64,000 bases of DNA from Paenibacillus massiliensis subsp. panacisoli DSM 21345 (lineage in GTDB: Bacteria > Bacillota > Bacilli > Paenibacillales > Paenibacillaceae), in the NCBI RefSeq assembly GCF_000426545.1, contig NZ_AUFO01000017.1, positions 101,412-165,411 on the forward strand. The letters are read 5' to 3'. The number at the start of each line of letters is the position of its first letter. The stretch's first letter is position 1. The notes under the pieces are model-generated. The model did no database searches. It was not told where the DNA came from and saw only the letters and a list, made by a program, of their open reading frames with translations. The translations under genes and the position numbers were made by a program. Positions 17,692-26,313 of the stretch are shown here, piece by piece.

Positions 17692-17741
17692 AGCAGCGGT
17701 AGACCCAGACTTGATCACTTAGTCTGGTCTACCGCTGTTGT
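17692..17741. terminator. Bidirectional terminator between kptA and the convergent MerR gene
   Basis: AGCAGCGGTAGACCCAGACT pairs with AGTCTGGTCTACCGCTGTT (one bulge), followed by TTGTTATT on the plus strand and an A-rich stretch on the other side. Otherwise 17528-17822 shows nothing. Confidence 0.75.
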
Positions 17742-17822
17742 TATTCATGAGTAACGTCCCCCGTTCGTTGAAGCTGAAGCATATCATTGTACTCCGTGTA
17801 ATGCAGAATGATAAGTATTCAT

Positions 17823-18194
17823 TCATATTTTCCCAAACCCTTTTTCGCAAGTAACGTTCGCACTGAGAATGTCATACAGGTTTTGCTTTGAGACATTTAA
17901 TTGCTGTTGAGTAGCTTCAATTTCGGCAATTTTTAATTGTATCAGGCTTACTTGCTCATCCTTGGACATCCCGTTTTTCGAGATCATGGATTTGATTTCC
18001 TGAATCGAAAAGCCAACGGCCAAACATTGTTTAACAACATTCAGATGATGAATGATGTCTGACGAATAAATCCGATAATTATTTTGATCCCTCAATACAT
18101 ATTCATCCGTGATAATGCCTATTTGCTCATAGTAACGGATCGTTGAAATCGGGAGATCAATACTTTTGGCTACTTCACTGATCTTAATGACCAT
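17823..18194 (-). CDS. MerR-family transcriptional regulator
   Basis: 123 residues. The N-terminal winged helix is typical: IKISEVAKSIDLPISTIRYYEQIGIITDEY, then YRIYSSDIIHHLNVVKQCLAVGFSIQEIKSMIS. A dimerising coiled coil follows (VSLIQLKIAEIEATQQQLNVSKQNL). The short C-terminal part holds one Cys (TCEKGF), too little for a metal site, so the signal is unknown. It is transcribed away from the nitroreductase gene, and a palindrome lies between the two. A GTG directly before the ATG is an alternative start. Confidence 0.88.
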   Translation of the reverse strand: MVIKISEVAKSIDLPISTIRYYEQIGIITDEYVLRDQNNYRIYSSDIIHHLNVVKQCLAVGFSIQEIKSMISKNGMSKDEQVSLIQLKIAEIEATQQQLNVSKQNLYDILSANVTCEKGFGKI

Positions 18195-18215
18195 CACCCC
18201 GTTTTTTAGCGCTTG

Positions 18216-18235
18216 CTATAAAGCATACTTTATAG
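18216..18235. promoter_or_regulatory. Candidate MerR operator between divergent genes
   Basis: CTATAAAG-CATA-CTTTATAG is a perfect 8-bp inverted repeat with a 4-nt centre, placed between the MerR start (18194) and the nitroreductase start (18304). This is the usual arrangement for a MerR-type site. Confidence 0.6.
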
Positions 18236-18303
18236 TTTACCCTCTTACTAGTAATCATAAGAAACATCATTTCCAAACTCAACCGAAAAGGAGAGAAACC
18301 TGC

Positions 18304-18954
18304 ATGAGCAACCTTACAGGCAACTACCACAAAACAAACAACTTCAACAAAATTGTACTGGAACGTCGTTCCGTTAAAGTGTACGATCCCGAAGTGAAAA
18401 TCAGTCGGGAGGAAATGACCGAAATTCTGGCGGAAGCTTCCCGCGCTCCATCTGCTATTAATATGCAACCCTGGCGTTTCCTTGTAATCGATAGCGCCGA
18501 AGGTAAAGAAAAACTAGCGCCACTGGCTTCCTTCAATCAGACACAAGTTATGACATCTTCGGCTGTTATTGCGGTGTTTTACGACGCTAACAATGTTGAA
18601 TACATGGACGAAATTTTTAATAAAGCAGTAGAACTCGGCTACATGCCGCAGGACATCAAGGATATGCAATTGCAGCAGGCAAGGCCGTATTATGCAAGTC
18701 TGACTGCATCCGCCTTGCGCGACATTAACATGCTGGACTCTGGTCTTGTTTCGATGCAGCTGATGCTTGTAGCTCGCGCCCACGGCTACGATACCAACCC
18801 TATGGCGGGGTATGACAAGGATCGAATCGCGGAGGTCTTCGGCCTGGACGCGGAGCGATTCCAGCCGGTCATGCTGCTCTCGATTGGCAAAGCGAGCAAA
18901 GAGGGCTATCCATCCTACCGATTACCTGTAGAGACAATTACCACTTGGGCATGA
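18304..18954 (+). CDS. Nitroreductase-family FMN oxidoreductase
   Basis: 216 residues. The N-terminal FMN motif LERRSVKVYDPEVKISREEMTEILAEASRAPSAINMQPWRFLVI is diagnostic (Arg-Arg-Ser for FMN, then SAINMQPW). The C-terminal VMLLSIGKASKEGYPSYRLPVETIT fits the family end. It would reduce nitro compounds, quinones or similar electrophiles with NAD(P)H. The frame opens upstream at 18166, but the ATG at 18304 follows AAAGGAGAG and gives a normal start. Control by the divergent MerR gene is likely from the layout; the inducer is unknown. Confidence 0.9.
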   Translation: MSNLTGNYHKTNNFNKIVLERRSVKVYDPEVKISREEMTEILAEASRAPSAINMQPWRFLVIDSAEGKEKLAPLASFNQTQVMTSSAVIAVFYDANNVEYMDEIFNKAVELGYMPQDIKDMQLQQARPYYASLTASALRDINMLDSGLVSMQLMLVARAHGYDTNPMAGYDKDRIAEVFGLDAERFQPVMLLSIGKASKEGYPSYRLPVETITTWA

Positions 18955-19012
18955 TTGGACTTTTGGAAGATTAGACATAGAGCAAAATCGGATATAAGTG
19001 AGTACAAAGGAG

Positions 19013-19052
19013 CACAAGCAACGATCCATGGTGATCATGCTTGTGTTCTATT
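19013..19052 (+). terminator. Hairpin, probable terminator after the nitroreductase gene
   Basis: AGCACAAGCA..GATC pairs with GATCATGCTTGTGTT over a CATG loop, followed by CTATTTATG. Nothing else convincing is seen in 18955-19266 apart from the ribosome binding site AAAAGGGG of the next gene. Confidence 0.55.
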
Positions 19053-19266
19053 TATGTTGGGGATTTTTAGACTATACGTATATGTTCGTGGCGGTTGCTA
19101 ATCTTATACAAGAGCAAGATTCGAATCAGCGAAAAATATTCCGCATAATGTTACATTGTATATTGTATTTCTTGTCATATTGGCGTAAAATTTGGCGAAG
19201 CAATTCTGCATTGCGTTAACGCGGGACTGCTAATAGAAGGATGGACATTAGAAAAGGGGAATTCGT

Positions 19267-20634
19267 TTGGAAACGAAAGAATTAAAGAGAGGATTAAAGC
19301 CCAGGCACATTGAGCTGATTGCCCTGGGAGGCACAATTGGAGTTGGACTGTTCATGGGCTCGGCAAGCGCGATCCAATGGGCAGGCCCATCCGTATTGCT
19401 GGCTTATATGCTGGCAGGGATTATTATTTTCTTCGTGATGCGAATTATGGGAGAAATGCTCATACAAGAGCCAGTCACAGGCTCCTTCGCCACCTTCGCA
19501 CATAAGTATATTGGGCCACTGGCCGGGTTCCTGACAGCCTGGAGCTACTGGTTCCTGTGGGTGACCGTGGGGATGGCCGAAGTGACGGCTATCGGTATCT
19601 ATTTCGGCTACTGGTATCCGGATATTCCGCAATGGATTCCAGCGCTGGTGGGTGTGTTGATCATTGCAGCAGCCAATCTGGCTGCGGTGAAGCTATATGG
19701 CGAGTTCGAATTTTGGTTCGCGCTCATCAAGATTGTAGCGATCGTGTTCATGATCGTCATCGGAACGGGTCTGATCTTCTTCGGCTTAGGCAATGGCTGG
19801 CAGCCCATCGGTCTGTCGAATCTGTACAGTCATGGCGGGTTCTTCCCAGGTGGGCTTAAAGGCTTCCTGTTCGCGCTCTGTCTGGTGACAGCAGCCTATC
19901 AGGGAGTTGAGATGGTCGGAATCACGGCAGGTGAGGCCGAAAATCCTAAATATACACTGCGTAAAGCAATCAAGAATATCGTCTGGCGCATTCTGATTTT
20001 CTATGTAGGTGCCGTCTTCGTTATGGTGACGCTGTACCCGTGGAATGAAGTTGGTCAGACAGGAAGCCCGTTCGTACTGACCTTTGCCAAGGTCGGAATT
20101 CTGGCAGCCGCGGGAATTATCAACTTTGTAGTGCTGACAGCAGCGATGTCTGGCTGTAACAGCGGTATCTACAGTGCTGGACGTATGCTGTATACGCTCG
20201 CGGGTAATGGACAAGCTCCAGGCTTTTTCGGAAAGCTGTCCAAGGGCGGAGTACCACGCAACAGTATCATTGTGACACTATCCCTGCTGTTGATCGGGGT
20301 ACTGCTGAACTACCTGATCCCAGACTCCAAGCTGTTCCTTTATATTTATAGTGCAAGTGTCTTGCCGGGTATGATGCCATGGTTCGCCCTGGCGATCAGC
20401 CAGTTCAAATTCCGTAAGCAGTGGGGCAAGGAGCTGGCGGACCATAATTTCAAGTCTAAATGGTTCCCGGTCAGCAACTACATCATTATCATCTTCCTGG
20501 TGCTGGTCATTATCGGGATGTGCTTCAACCCGGATACACGAATCTCGCTCATCGTGGGTGCTTCGTTCATGGCGCTTGTGGTCATTGCTTATTATGTCTT
20601 TGGTATTGGAAAGCGGGATCAGAGCAATTCCTGA
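19267..20634 (+). CDS. Amino-acid permease (APC superfamily, AAT family)
   Basis: 455 residues with about twelve membrane segments. Family hallmarks: [42 protein letters not shown] at the N-terminus (the unwound first helix GGTIGVGLF), [23 protein letters not shown], the [18 protein letters not shown] motif near residue 215, and [24 protein letters not shown] near 295. It imports an amino acid with a proton. I cannot tell which one. The TTG start follows AAAAGGGG at good spacing. It appears monocistronic, with a repeat (copy B) and a terminator downstream. Confidence 0.9.
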   Translation: METKELKRGLKPRHIELIALGGTIGVGLFMGSASAIQWAGPSVLLAYMLAGIIIFFVMRIMGEMLIQEPVTGSFATFAHKYIGPLAGFLTAWSYWFLWVTVGMAEVTAIGIYFGYWYPDIPQWIPALVGVLIIAAANLAAVKLYGEFEFWFALIKIVAIVFMIVIGTGLIFFGLGNGWQPIGLSNLYSHGGFFPGGLKGFLFALCLVTAAYQGVEMVGITAGEAENPKYTLRKAIKNIVWRILIFYVGAVFVMVTLYPWNEVGQTGSPFVLTFAKVGILAAAGIINFVVLTAAMSGCNSGIYSAGRMLYTLAGNGQAPGFFGKLSKGGVPRNSIIVTLSLLLIGVLLNYLIPDSKLFLYIYSASVLPGMMPWFALAISQFKFRKQWGKELADHNFKSKWFPVSNYIIIIFLVLVIIGMCFNPDTRISLIVGASFMALVVIAYYVFGIGKRDQSNS

Positions 20635-20640
20635 TACTCT

Positions 20641-20849
20641 GACTAGGTCAATGTGCGTGTAAAGCCGCTGCAAGCGGGGAGCCCTGTCGACTGCTGTTAA
20701 GCTTGCTGTTCTTTTGAATAAGGATTGTAAGCAGATGATCAGCGAGCTTAAAGGCAGACACTTCGTTTCTCTAGGGCTTTCCCGCTTTCCGCTAACTACT
20801 GTGATCTCCAAATCATTCGATATGAAATCAGATGCCGTCAATGTACTGG
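20641..20849 (-). repeat. MITE-like intergenic repeat, copy B (inverted relative to copy A)
   Basis: On the minus strand it follows copy A along most of its length: both have AAGCGGGGAGCCCTGTCGAC, TTAAGCTTGCTGTTCTTTTGAA, AGCTTAAAGGC, GTTTCTCTAGGGCTT and ATGAAATCAGAT. The terminal repeats are degraded (AGGTCAATG and CGTCAATGTACT). It lies directly after the permease stop. Confidence 0.75.
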
Positions 20850-20978
20850 ACATGTTCAGGCATAGATCATCAAAAATTCTAGAATGACTAATCAGACGGC
20901 CAAGGTGATACAATTCAGATGACCAAAATTTGCAATCGTGTAGTTAGTTGAAGATGTGATTCAAATCGTAATTCGAGT

Positions 20979-21014
20979 CGTGATTCTCCAAGGTGGAGAG
21001 TCACGGCTTTTTTT
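20979..21014 (+). terminator. Rho-independent terminator
   Basis: CGTGATTCTCC pairs with GGAGAGTCACG across AAGGT, followed by seven T residues. No gene is seen in 20850-21173. Confidence 0.8.
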
Positions 21015-21173
21015 GCTAGAAGAGCTGCAATATGCCTTAAGCCTGGATTCAGCTAGTTTTAAGCTGGGGCTCGTATAATCATAGCGAATTCATTCCGATG
21101 GAGGTGTGCGTGCATTGCGAATTCTTTTGTACGTACATTGTGCATTCCATGGTAGGAAAGAGGTGTCAACGGT

Positions 21174-22760
21174 TTGTTCAAGCTCATTCCTAAGCTGTTA
21201 TATATGATCCTGGTCTGTTTTATGGGATTGTTCGTGGTAGCCTCTCTGTTCGTCAGAGCGGAATATAATTATGCTGCATACGGAGATAATCCCATTTTGC
21301 AAGGGCAGCGTCTGTGGATATATATTCCGTTGGTCTTGCTGCTGCTCGTTGCGGGTGTCTTGTTGTATCAGGCAGCGCAAAGGCTGAGCCGCTATCGTCC
21401 GCAGGTGGTCATCCCGAGTATTCTGCTCAGTGCCTTAATCATGCAGGTGGCGCTCATATTCCTGTTCCCGCGCCTGCCTACGGATGATTCACAGACGGTG
21501 GTATCTCTGGCGCTGGACATGCTCTATGACCATGACTATTCTACGTTTGATCCTGGCGGGTATTTGCACATGTTTCCCTTTAACTTCTCGATGGTGGTAT
21601 ATATCAAGACCTTGCTGTTCTGGTTCACTGATAACTATCTCATTCTGAAAAGCTTTAATATCCTCTTCTCCCTTATCACAACACTGATGATCTACCTGAT
21701 CTACAGGGAGCTATATGGTAAGGCGGATGAACGGGATTATGGTATATTGCTGCTGGCGGCCTGCTATCTTCCTTCCTTACTGATGAACAATCTGATCTAT
21801 AATGATGTCATTGCGACTGCATGTCTGACCTCGGGGCTATATGCCCTGATCCGTTATCTGAAGCAGGCATCGTGGACTGCAATTCTATTCGCTTCTGTAC
21901 TGTTCGCTCTTGGTAACTATTTTCGAGGCAGCGGAGTAATCTTTCTTATCGCTGCGCTGCTGACGATAGGCATGAAGCTACGCGTACTTGGCTGGAGGAA
22001 GGGGCTCATGGCTATTGTGCTGCTGGTCGGGATCTTCAACGTGCCGGGCTGGATGCAAAATGCGGCGCTCCAGGCTACGGGTGTAGTGGATGAGCCAGTG
22101 GGCAGCAATGCGGCGCCAGTCTCGATGTGGCTGCATATGGGAATCAATCTGGAGCGCTTCGGATTCTGGGATAATATGCAGAGCTATAGCATCTACCAGC
22201 GTGAGGTGGGCTACGATAAGGCCGTCAGTGCGGAGCTGTTCAAGGAAGGGATTGCCGAGAAGCTCGCTGTGGCTAGTCCGGGTGAACTGATAAGCATGTA
22301 TTTCAAGAAAATCGTATGGACCTGGACGGAGGGAACCTACCAGATCGACCGTTACGGGATTGGCAATGATGATAATAATAGTGGATGGGGTCGTGGCCGC
22401 GTCTCGATCGTGGGTGGCTACAGCTACTCTACCTTCGCAACGAAGTGGTTCGCCGGGGATTCATGGCCGCGCAGAATGCTGCTCTGGTGCCTATATACGA
22501 TGAACATGCTGATGTATGGCTTTATTTTGGTGCGTCTGATCGGCAGCATTCGCTCCAAGCGCTATGAAGAGGTATCGCTGGTGCTAGTGCTGTTAGGCTT
22601 CATTGGATTCTATATTCTGTGGGAGATCAAATCCCGATATCTATATCCGATCTATCCGCTACTATTAGTGATATCGTATATGGGTTTCAAAGATGTGTAC
22701 AAGCTGCTTCGTGCCAGAAAGCTTGACCACGGCCGATTGTTCTTGGGAAAGGGGGAGTAA
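21174..22760 (+). CDS. Membrane glycosyltransferase, GT39/PMT/ArnT-like
   Basis: 528 residues with about eleven to twelve membrane segments. The first extracytoplasmic loop has the Asp-rich motif PTDDSQTVVSLALDMLYDHDYSTFDPGGYLHMFPFNFSM, like the catalytic Asp and Pro/Phe-rich loop of GT39-type enzymes. Later come NILFSLITTLMIYLIYRELYG and a C-terminal region ending with membrane helices. Such enzymes use polyprenyl-phosphate sugars to modify proteins or wall polymers at the outer face of the membrane. The TTG start follows AGAGGTG. A small secreted low-complexity protein is encoded 1 nt downstream and may be a partner or substrate. Exact donor and acceptor unknown. Confidence 0.75.
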   Translation: MFKLIPKLLYMILVCFMGLFVVASLFVRAEYNYAAYGDNPILQGQRLWIYIPLVLLLLVAGVLLYQAAQRLSRYRPQVVIPSILLSALIMQVALIFLFPRLPTDDSQTVVSLALDMLYDHDYSTFDPGGYLHMFPFNFSMVVYIKTLLFWFTDNYLILKSFNILFSLITTLMIYLIYRELYGKADERDYGILLLAACYLPSLLMNNLIYNDVIATACLTSGLYALIRYLKQASWTAILFASVLFALGNYFRGSGVIFLIAALLTIGMKLRVLGWRKGLMAIVLLVGIFNVPGWMQNAALQATGVVDEPVGSNAAPVSMWLHMGINLERFGFWDNMQSYSIYQREVGYDKAVSAELFKEGIAEKLAVASPGELISMYFKKIVWTWTEGTYQIDRYGIGNDDNNSGWGRGRVSIVGGYSYSTFATKWFAGDSWPRRMLLWCLYTMNMLMYGFILVRLIGSIRSKRYEEVSLVLVLLGFIGFYILWEIKSRYLYPIYPLLLVISYMGFKDVYKLLRARKLDHGRLFLGKGE

Positions 22761-22761
22761 G

Positions 22762-23187
22762 ATGAGTGGACTGACTCGTATAGCTTATGTATGTGCACTG
22801 AGCGTGAGCTGCGTAGTGCTGTTGGTATCTTGCGAGGCTGTTACGGCCCAGCAGATCACTTATCCCTTGGTTCATGAGGGGCCAGGGACGGGATTTCCCG
22901 GAGGTGGAAGGCCTGGCAAGGATGCAGGGGGAGGGCAGCAGTGGCGTGGGTCTGGGCTGAGTGACGGTCTAGAGATGAATCCTTCACCTGGCCAGAGTCA
23001 CTCACCGGATCAGAGCCACCCGCCAGAAATGTACAATCCATTGCCGATGAATAGTCCACAGATTGAAGATGAGATGCCGAAGGTGCCCGGGCTGCCAAAT
23101 TCAAGCGGTAGCAGACAAATGAATGAGGGCGGTAGTGAGGGTAGCATAAGTGATGGTTCCAGCAGCCGTAACCGTACTAATCGTTAA
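22762..23187 (+). CDS. Small exported Pro/Gly/Ser-rich protein, possible lipoprotein
   Basis: 141 residues. Hydrophobic export signal IAYVCALSVSCVVLLVSC with a possible lipobox LVSC or cleavage after VTAQ. The mature part is low complexity and probably disordered (FPGGGRPGKDAGGGQQW, PSPGQSHSPDQSHPPEMY, GGSEGSISDGSSSRN). The start ATG follows the upstream stop by 1 nt, and the GGGGGAG ribosome site overlaps the end of the glycosyltransferase gene, so they are coupled. The Ser-rich tail would suit a glycosylated substrate of that enzyme, but this is speculation. No family recognised. Confidence 0.65.
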   Translation: MSGLTRIAYVCALSVSCVVLLVSCEAVTAQQITYPLVHEGPGTGFPGGGRPGKDAGGGQQWRGSGLSDGLEMNPSPGQSHSPDQSHPPEMYNPLPMNSPQIEDEMPKVPGLPNSSGSRQMNEGGSEGSISDGSSSRNRTNR

Positions 23188-24012
23188 TTAGGAGCTCAGC
23201 TCCTCCTCTGGCGAAGCTTGCTGATAACGCTCCAGTGCCTTCGTCGAGGCCTCCAGCATGCGCCGTTTCAGGTAATCTCCGTTGATGACCCGCACTCGCT
23301 TGCCGAGAAAGCGAATCTTGGAGAGCAGGTATTCGGCCTCGTCACCTGGATGGGTGATATGAACCCTATAGGTGTCCTGCTCTGCATCATAATGAACGTC
23401 CTTCTCGAAGCTGGAGAACGCATGCAAGATGCGGGATAGCTCCTCGTTGTACATCGGGACAACCTCAATCACGGCTTCCCGCTGCCGTGCTGCCTGACGG
23501 CGTGTGATGGACTCCAGCATGCCAGCAACAGCATCAGCCTCTACGGACTCTTCCTCCAGCTGCAGAATATTGCGTAGCGGCGTACTCATTAAGGACCGGT
23601 GTCGCATCCGGTACCACAGCACATACCACTCCCGCTTCACCATGGAGTACTCCAGCTTATAAGGCAAGCCCCATTGGTCTGGAGTCACCTGACCGCCCTT
23701 GAGTCGGCAGCGGATACGCATGGCCGTTCTGTTCGCAATCATTCGGCGCAGCGGACGCAGAAGCGGATGGTAGACATGCTTCTCCTTGCTGCCAGCCTTC
23801 TGGATGAGATGCTCCTCAACATCCATAGGCTGATCTGATTCCAGTATGCGGTGCAGCTTGGCTAGAGTCTCCTCTGTAAATGCCTCAGAGGCTGCCGGAT
23901 GCGCGAGCATCGTCTTCAGCCACGAGCGTTCATGTGACGTCACCATAAAGGTACCGGAATCCTCCAGCCGCGTGAGGAGCTGATAATTGAAGATTTTCTC
24001 AAACAGATTCAT
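23188..24012 (-). CDS. WYL-domain protein (second of pair)
   Basis: 274 residues, transcribed with and overlapping by 14 nt the larger WYL regulator. The middle part carries the WYL-like core (LPYKLEYSMVKREWYVLWYRMRHRSLMSTPLRNILQLE) followed by a C-terminal extension (LLSKIRFLGKRVRVINGDYLKRRMLEA). No clear N-terminal helix-turn-helix is seen, only a helical stretch, so it may act as a partner of the full regulator. WYL domains bind ligands or nucleic acid and often control defence and repair genes. Here the pair lies divergent to the RtcB operon. Confidence 0.75.
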   Translation of the reverse strand: MNLFEKIFNYQLLTRLEDSGTFMVTSHERSWLKTMLAHPAASEAFTEETLAKLHRILESDQPMDVEEHLIQKAGSKEKHVYHPLLRPLRRMIANRTAMRIRCRLKGGQVTPDQWGLPYKLEYSMVKREWYVLWYRMRHRSLMSTPLRNILQLEEESVEADAVAGMLESITRRQAARQREAVIEVVPMYNEELSRILHAFSSFEKDVHYDAEQDTYRVHITHPGDEAEYLLSKIRFLGKRVRVINGDYLKRRMLEASTKALERYQQASPEEELSS

Positions 24013-25309
24013 AGTAGGACTGGATCTCCTTCCATTCGTCGATCAGTTCTTGTCGGAACCGAAAAGGCTCAAGCACCTCACAGCTGGAGCCGAAGCTGCG
24101 AATCCACGGCTTGATCTCAGTGGTTCCGTTCACTTGAATTTCATAGACGAAGGCTTGCTCATCCTCCGCTATGATCTCACCCCATTGCCCCTGCAGCAGT
24201 ACCCGCTCCTTGACGAAGTTATATTCCCCGAACCCGGGATTATAGAAGCGTACCCTTACCGTCACCGGCCGCCCTGTATCGATCAGCCAGCTATACCGCA
24301 TCTTCTCGGTAAGCTCCTCGGATTTGGCAGCGAACCATTCCTCTGGAACTGCCTCGTCCTCCTCCAATTGGGTAATCCCCTCCATTCGGAATTTACGGAC
24401 GCCCTTATGACCATGAGCAAGCAGATACCAGCGGCCGTATTGATGGTCGTAGACGATCTTCAAGGGTAGAGCGGTATTCTTGAGCCCTTCCTGGTCCTTC
24501 TCGAACAGCGGATTGGTATTTCTGGAGGCATAGCTCTTGTCAGACTTGGGTGAGAAATAGATGAATCGGACCTTGCGTCGTAGACGCATAGCATGTAGCA
24601 GATTGAACAGATGTGCTTCATCCAGAATTCTGGAGTAATAATGATATTTATATATAAAATGCTCCAGTCTTGCTTCATCGTCATCCTGACGCCGGATATG
24701 CTTCTTGAGTCCATCACGCAGCAGATACCCTTGAACGGAAGGGACCTGTGTGTTCGCCATGACATCTACGAAGTCATAGAGATCGAGGAGTTCATCCTCA
24801 GACAGGCTGCGCACCAGCTCATTATCTATGCAGTAGCGGTAAGGCCGGGGGCCGGGTTCACGGCGAATGACGCCTACCTTCTCCAGATATTTGAGATCGG
24901 AACGAATCGTCTTCTCGTCCGGTAGGGGCATATCCGTCGGCAGACTGGCACAGCAGATGTCCAGCAGCTCCATGGCGGTCCGGGCCTGCTCATTCATGGC
25001 TGCAAGCAGCAAGGATATTCGGTGACTCTCTGATTCACGAACCGACTTGGCACGGAACAGGAAGAGCAGCAGCGGGTCTGAGGACTCGTAATTGCTATAC
25101 CTGACGGCTTCGGCCAGCTCCACACCATGGTCCTGCGAGGCTCCGGGGTGTAGCGAGCCAACGATATCCTTGATCCGGCGGATGGTCTTGTCAAAGGTAT
25201 GTACCGAAATGCCCAGTCGATCTGCGAACTGCTGCCGATTGAAGGCCCCGCTGGTCAGCACGAGCATGCGTAGATACTGAATTTCCTTATCGAAGCTTTC
25301 CTTGGCCAT
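23999..25309 (-). CDS. WYL-domain transcriptional regulator (first of pair)
   Basis: 436 residues. The N-terminal part holds a helix-turn-helix (FNRQQFADRLGISVHTFDKTIRRIKDIVG) and a second winged region (PDEKTIRSDLKYLEKVGVIRREPGPRPYRY). The WYL domain sits at about residues 230-320 (RKVRFIYFSPKSDKSYASRN, ALPLKIVYDHQYGRWYLLAHGHKGVRKFRMEGITQLEE). A WCX-type C-terminus follows (VTVRVRFYNPGFGEYNFVKERVL, PWIRSFGSSCEVLEP). Start ATG is 7 nt after GGAGG. Its upstream region, shared with the divergent nucleotidyltransferase-rtcB operon, contains the box also found before hen1. Likely the regulator of both RNA-repair loci (inference). Confidence 0.85.
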   Translation of the reverse strand: MAKESFDKEIQYLRMLVLTSGAFNRQQFADRLGISVHTFDKTIRRIKDIVGSLHPGASQDHGVELAEAVRYSNYESSDPLLLFLFRAKSVRESESHRISLLLAAMNEQARTAMELLDICCASLPTDMPLPDEKTIRSDLKYLEKVGVIRREPGPRPYRYCIDNELVRSLSEDELLDLYDFVDVMANTQVPSVQGYLLRDGLKKHIRRQDDDEARLEHFIYKYHYYSRILDEAHLFNLLHAMRLRRKVRFIYFSPKSDKSYASRNTNPLFEKDQEGLKNTALPLKIVYDHQYGRWYLLAHGHKGVRKFRMEGITQLEEDEAVPEEWFAAKSEELTEKMRYSWLIDTGRPVTVRVRFYNPGFGEYNFVKERVLLQGQWGEIIAEDEQAFVYEIQVNGTTEIKPWIRSFGSSCEVLEPFRFRQELIDEWKEIQSYYESV

Positions 25310-25369
25310 GCCATTTCCTCCGTTCGTCTCAGGTGCTTATCTTTACATTGTAACAGGAAAAAAATTCAA

Positions 25370-25425
25370 TCGTAATACTTTTGCCATGTTCACAGGAGAT
25401 TCGTTGGGTGACAATAAGAGCAATG
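25370..25425 (+). promoter_or_regulatory. RNA-repair regulon box, copy 2 (between WYL genes and rtcB operon)
   Basis: TCGTAATACTTTT then GCCATGTTC, and at +40 ACAATAAGAGCAAT: the same blocks and spacing as at 12790 upstream of hen1. It sits 60 nt from the WYL start and 144 nt from the nucleotidyltransferase start, so it could serve both directions. Confidence 0.65.
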
Positions 25426-25513
25426 ATGAGCCTCATGACCATTTATCATATAGACGATTAGAAGCATTTTTATAGATGAACCCTAGTGAATCAACTAAAA
25501 GGAGGGAAGTCGC

Positions 25514-26311
25514 ATGTCAGAGATTAGACAGCGCATTATGAAGGAATTAACAGATATCGAAGCCACAGAGGGGGTTCGTATTCTGTACGCCTGTGAATCA
25601 GGGAGTCGGGCATGGGGATTTCCCTCCAAGGACAGTGATTATGATGTTCGTTTTATTTATGTTCGACCTGTCTCCTGGTACTTGTCAATTACCGAAAGGC
25701 GCGATGTGATCGAACGACCTATTGATGATGTGCTGGACGTGAACGGGTGGGACCTGCTCAAAGCATTAAGGCTACTGCGTAAATGTAATCCCGCCCTGCT
25801 TGAATGGCTGCAATCTCCCATCATATACATGAAGCAAGGGTCTGCAGCGGATCAGCTTCGGAGCGTTGGGGGGCGTACATTTTCACCTCGTTCCAGCATG
25901 CATCATTACCTGCATATGGCCAAAGGCAACTTCCGTGGCTATCTGCAAGGAGAGCAGGTCAAGCTTAAGAAATATCTGTATGTGCTCCGTCCTCTGTTAG
26001 CCTGTGCGTGGATCGAACGGTATAACACACTGCCGCCGATTGACTTTGAGCAACTGGTCAGCGCCTTGGTGCCTGAGGACAGTGAGCTTAGAAGAGCTAT
26101 TCATGAGCTACTGATACAAAAACAGGTGAGCAGAGAATTCGATACCGGGCCAAGGATAGAGCCTATTCATGCATTTATTGAACAAAAGCTGGAGTATTAT
26201 GAGCAAGCTGTTGTACATAAGGCGCCATCTGAATCAGATGTCGAGCAACAGCTGGATGAGCTGTTCCACTCGGTACTGCGGGACGAATGGGGAAGAGGGG
26301 GGCTATTGTAG
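25514..26311 (+). CDS. Predicted nucleotidyltransferase (YcgL/COG3541-like) of the RtcB operon
   Basis: 265 residues. The N-terminal polymerase-beta-like motif is visible: ILYACESGSRAWGFPSKDSDYDVRFIYVRP (Gly-Ser, then Asp-x-Asp), followed by DVIERPIDDVLDVNGWDLLKALRLLRKCNPALLEWLQSP. These match the COG3541 group often encoded beside rtcB. It may add nucleotides to RNA ends or modify another target; its reaction is not established to my knowledge. The start ATG follows GGAGGGAAG. It is the first gene of an operon with the helical-repeat protein (2-nt gap) and rtcB. Confidence 0.8.
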   Translation: MSEIRQRIMKELTDIEATEGVRILYACESGSRAWGFPSKDSDYDVRFIYVRPVSWYLSITERRDVIERPIDDVLDVNGWDLLKALRLLRKCNPALLEWLQSPIIYMKQGSAADQLRSVGGRTFSPRSSMHHYLHMAKGNFRGYLQGEQVKLKKYLYVLRPLLACAWIERYNTLPPIDFEQLVSALVPEDSELRRAIHELLIQKQVSREFDTGPRIEPIHAFIEQKLEYYEQAVVHKAPSESDVEQQLDELFHSVLRDEWGRGGLL

Positions 26312-26313
26312 CC

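Noticed and set aside
18998..19219. 73-codon frame with hydrophobic stretches after the nitroreductase gene
   Set aside because: Overlaps a terminator hairpin, has no good ribosome site, and the hydrophobicity follows from AT-rich DNA.
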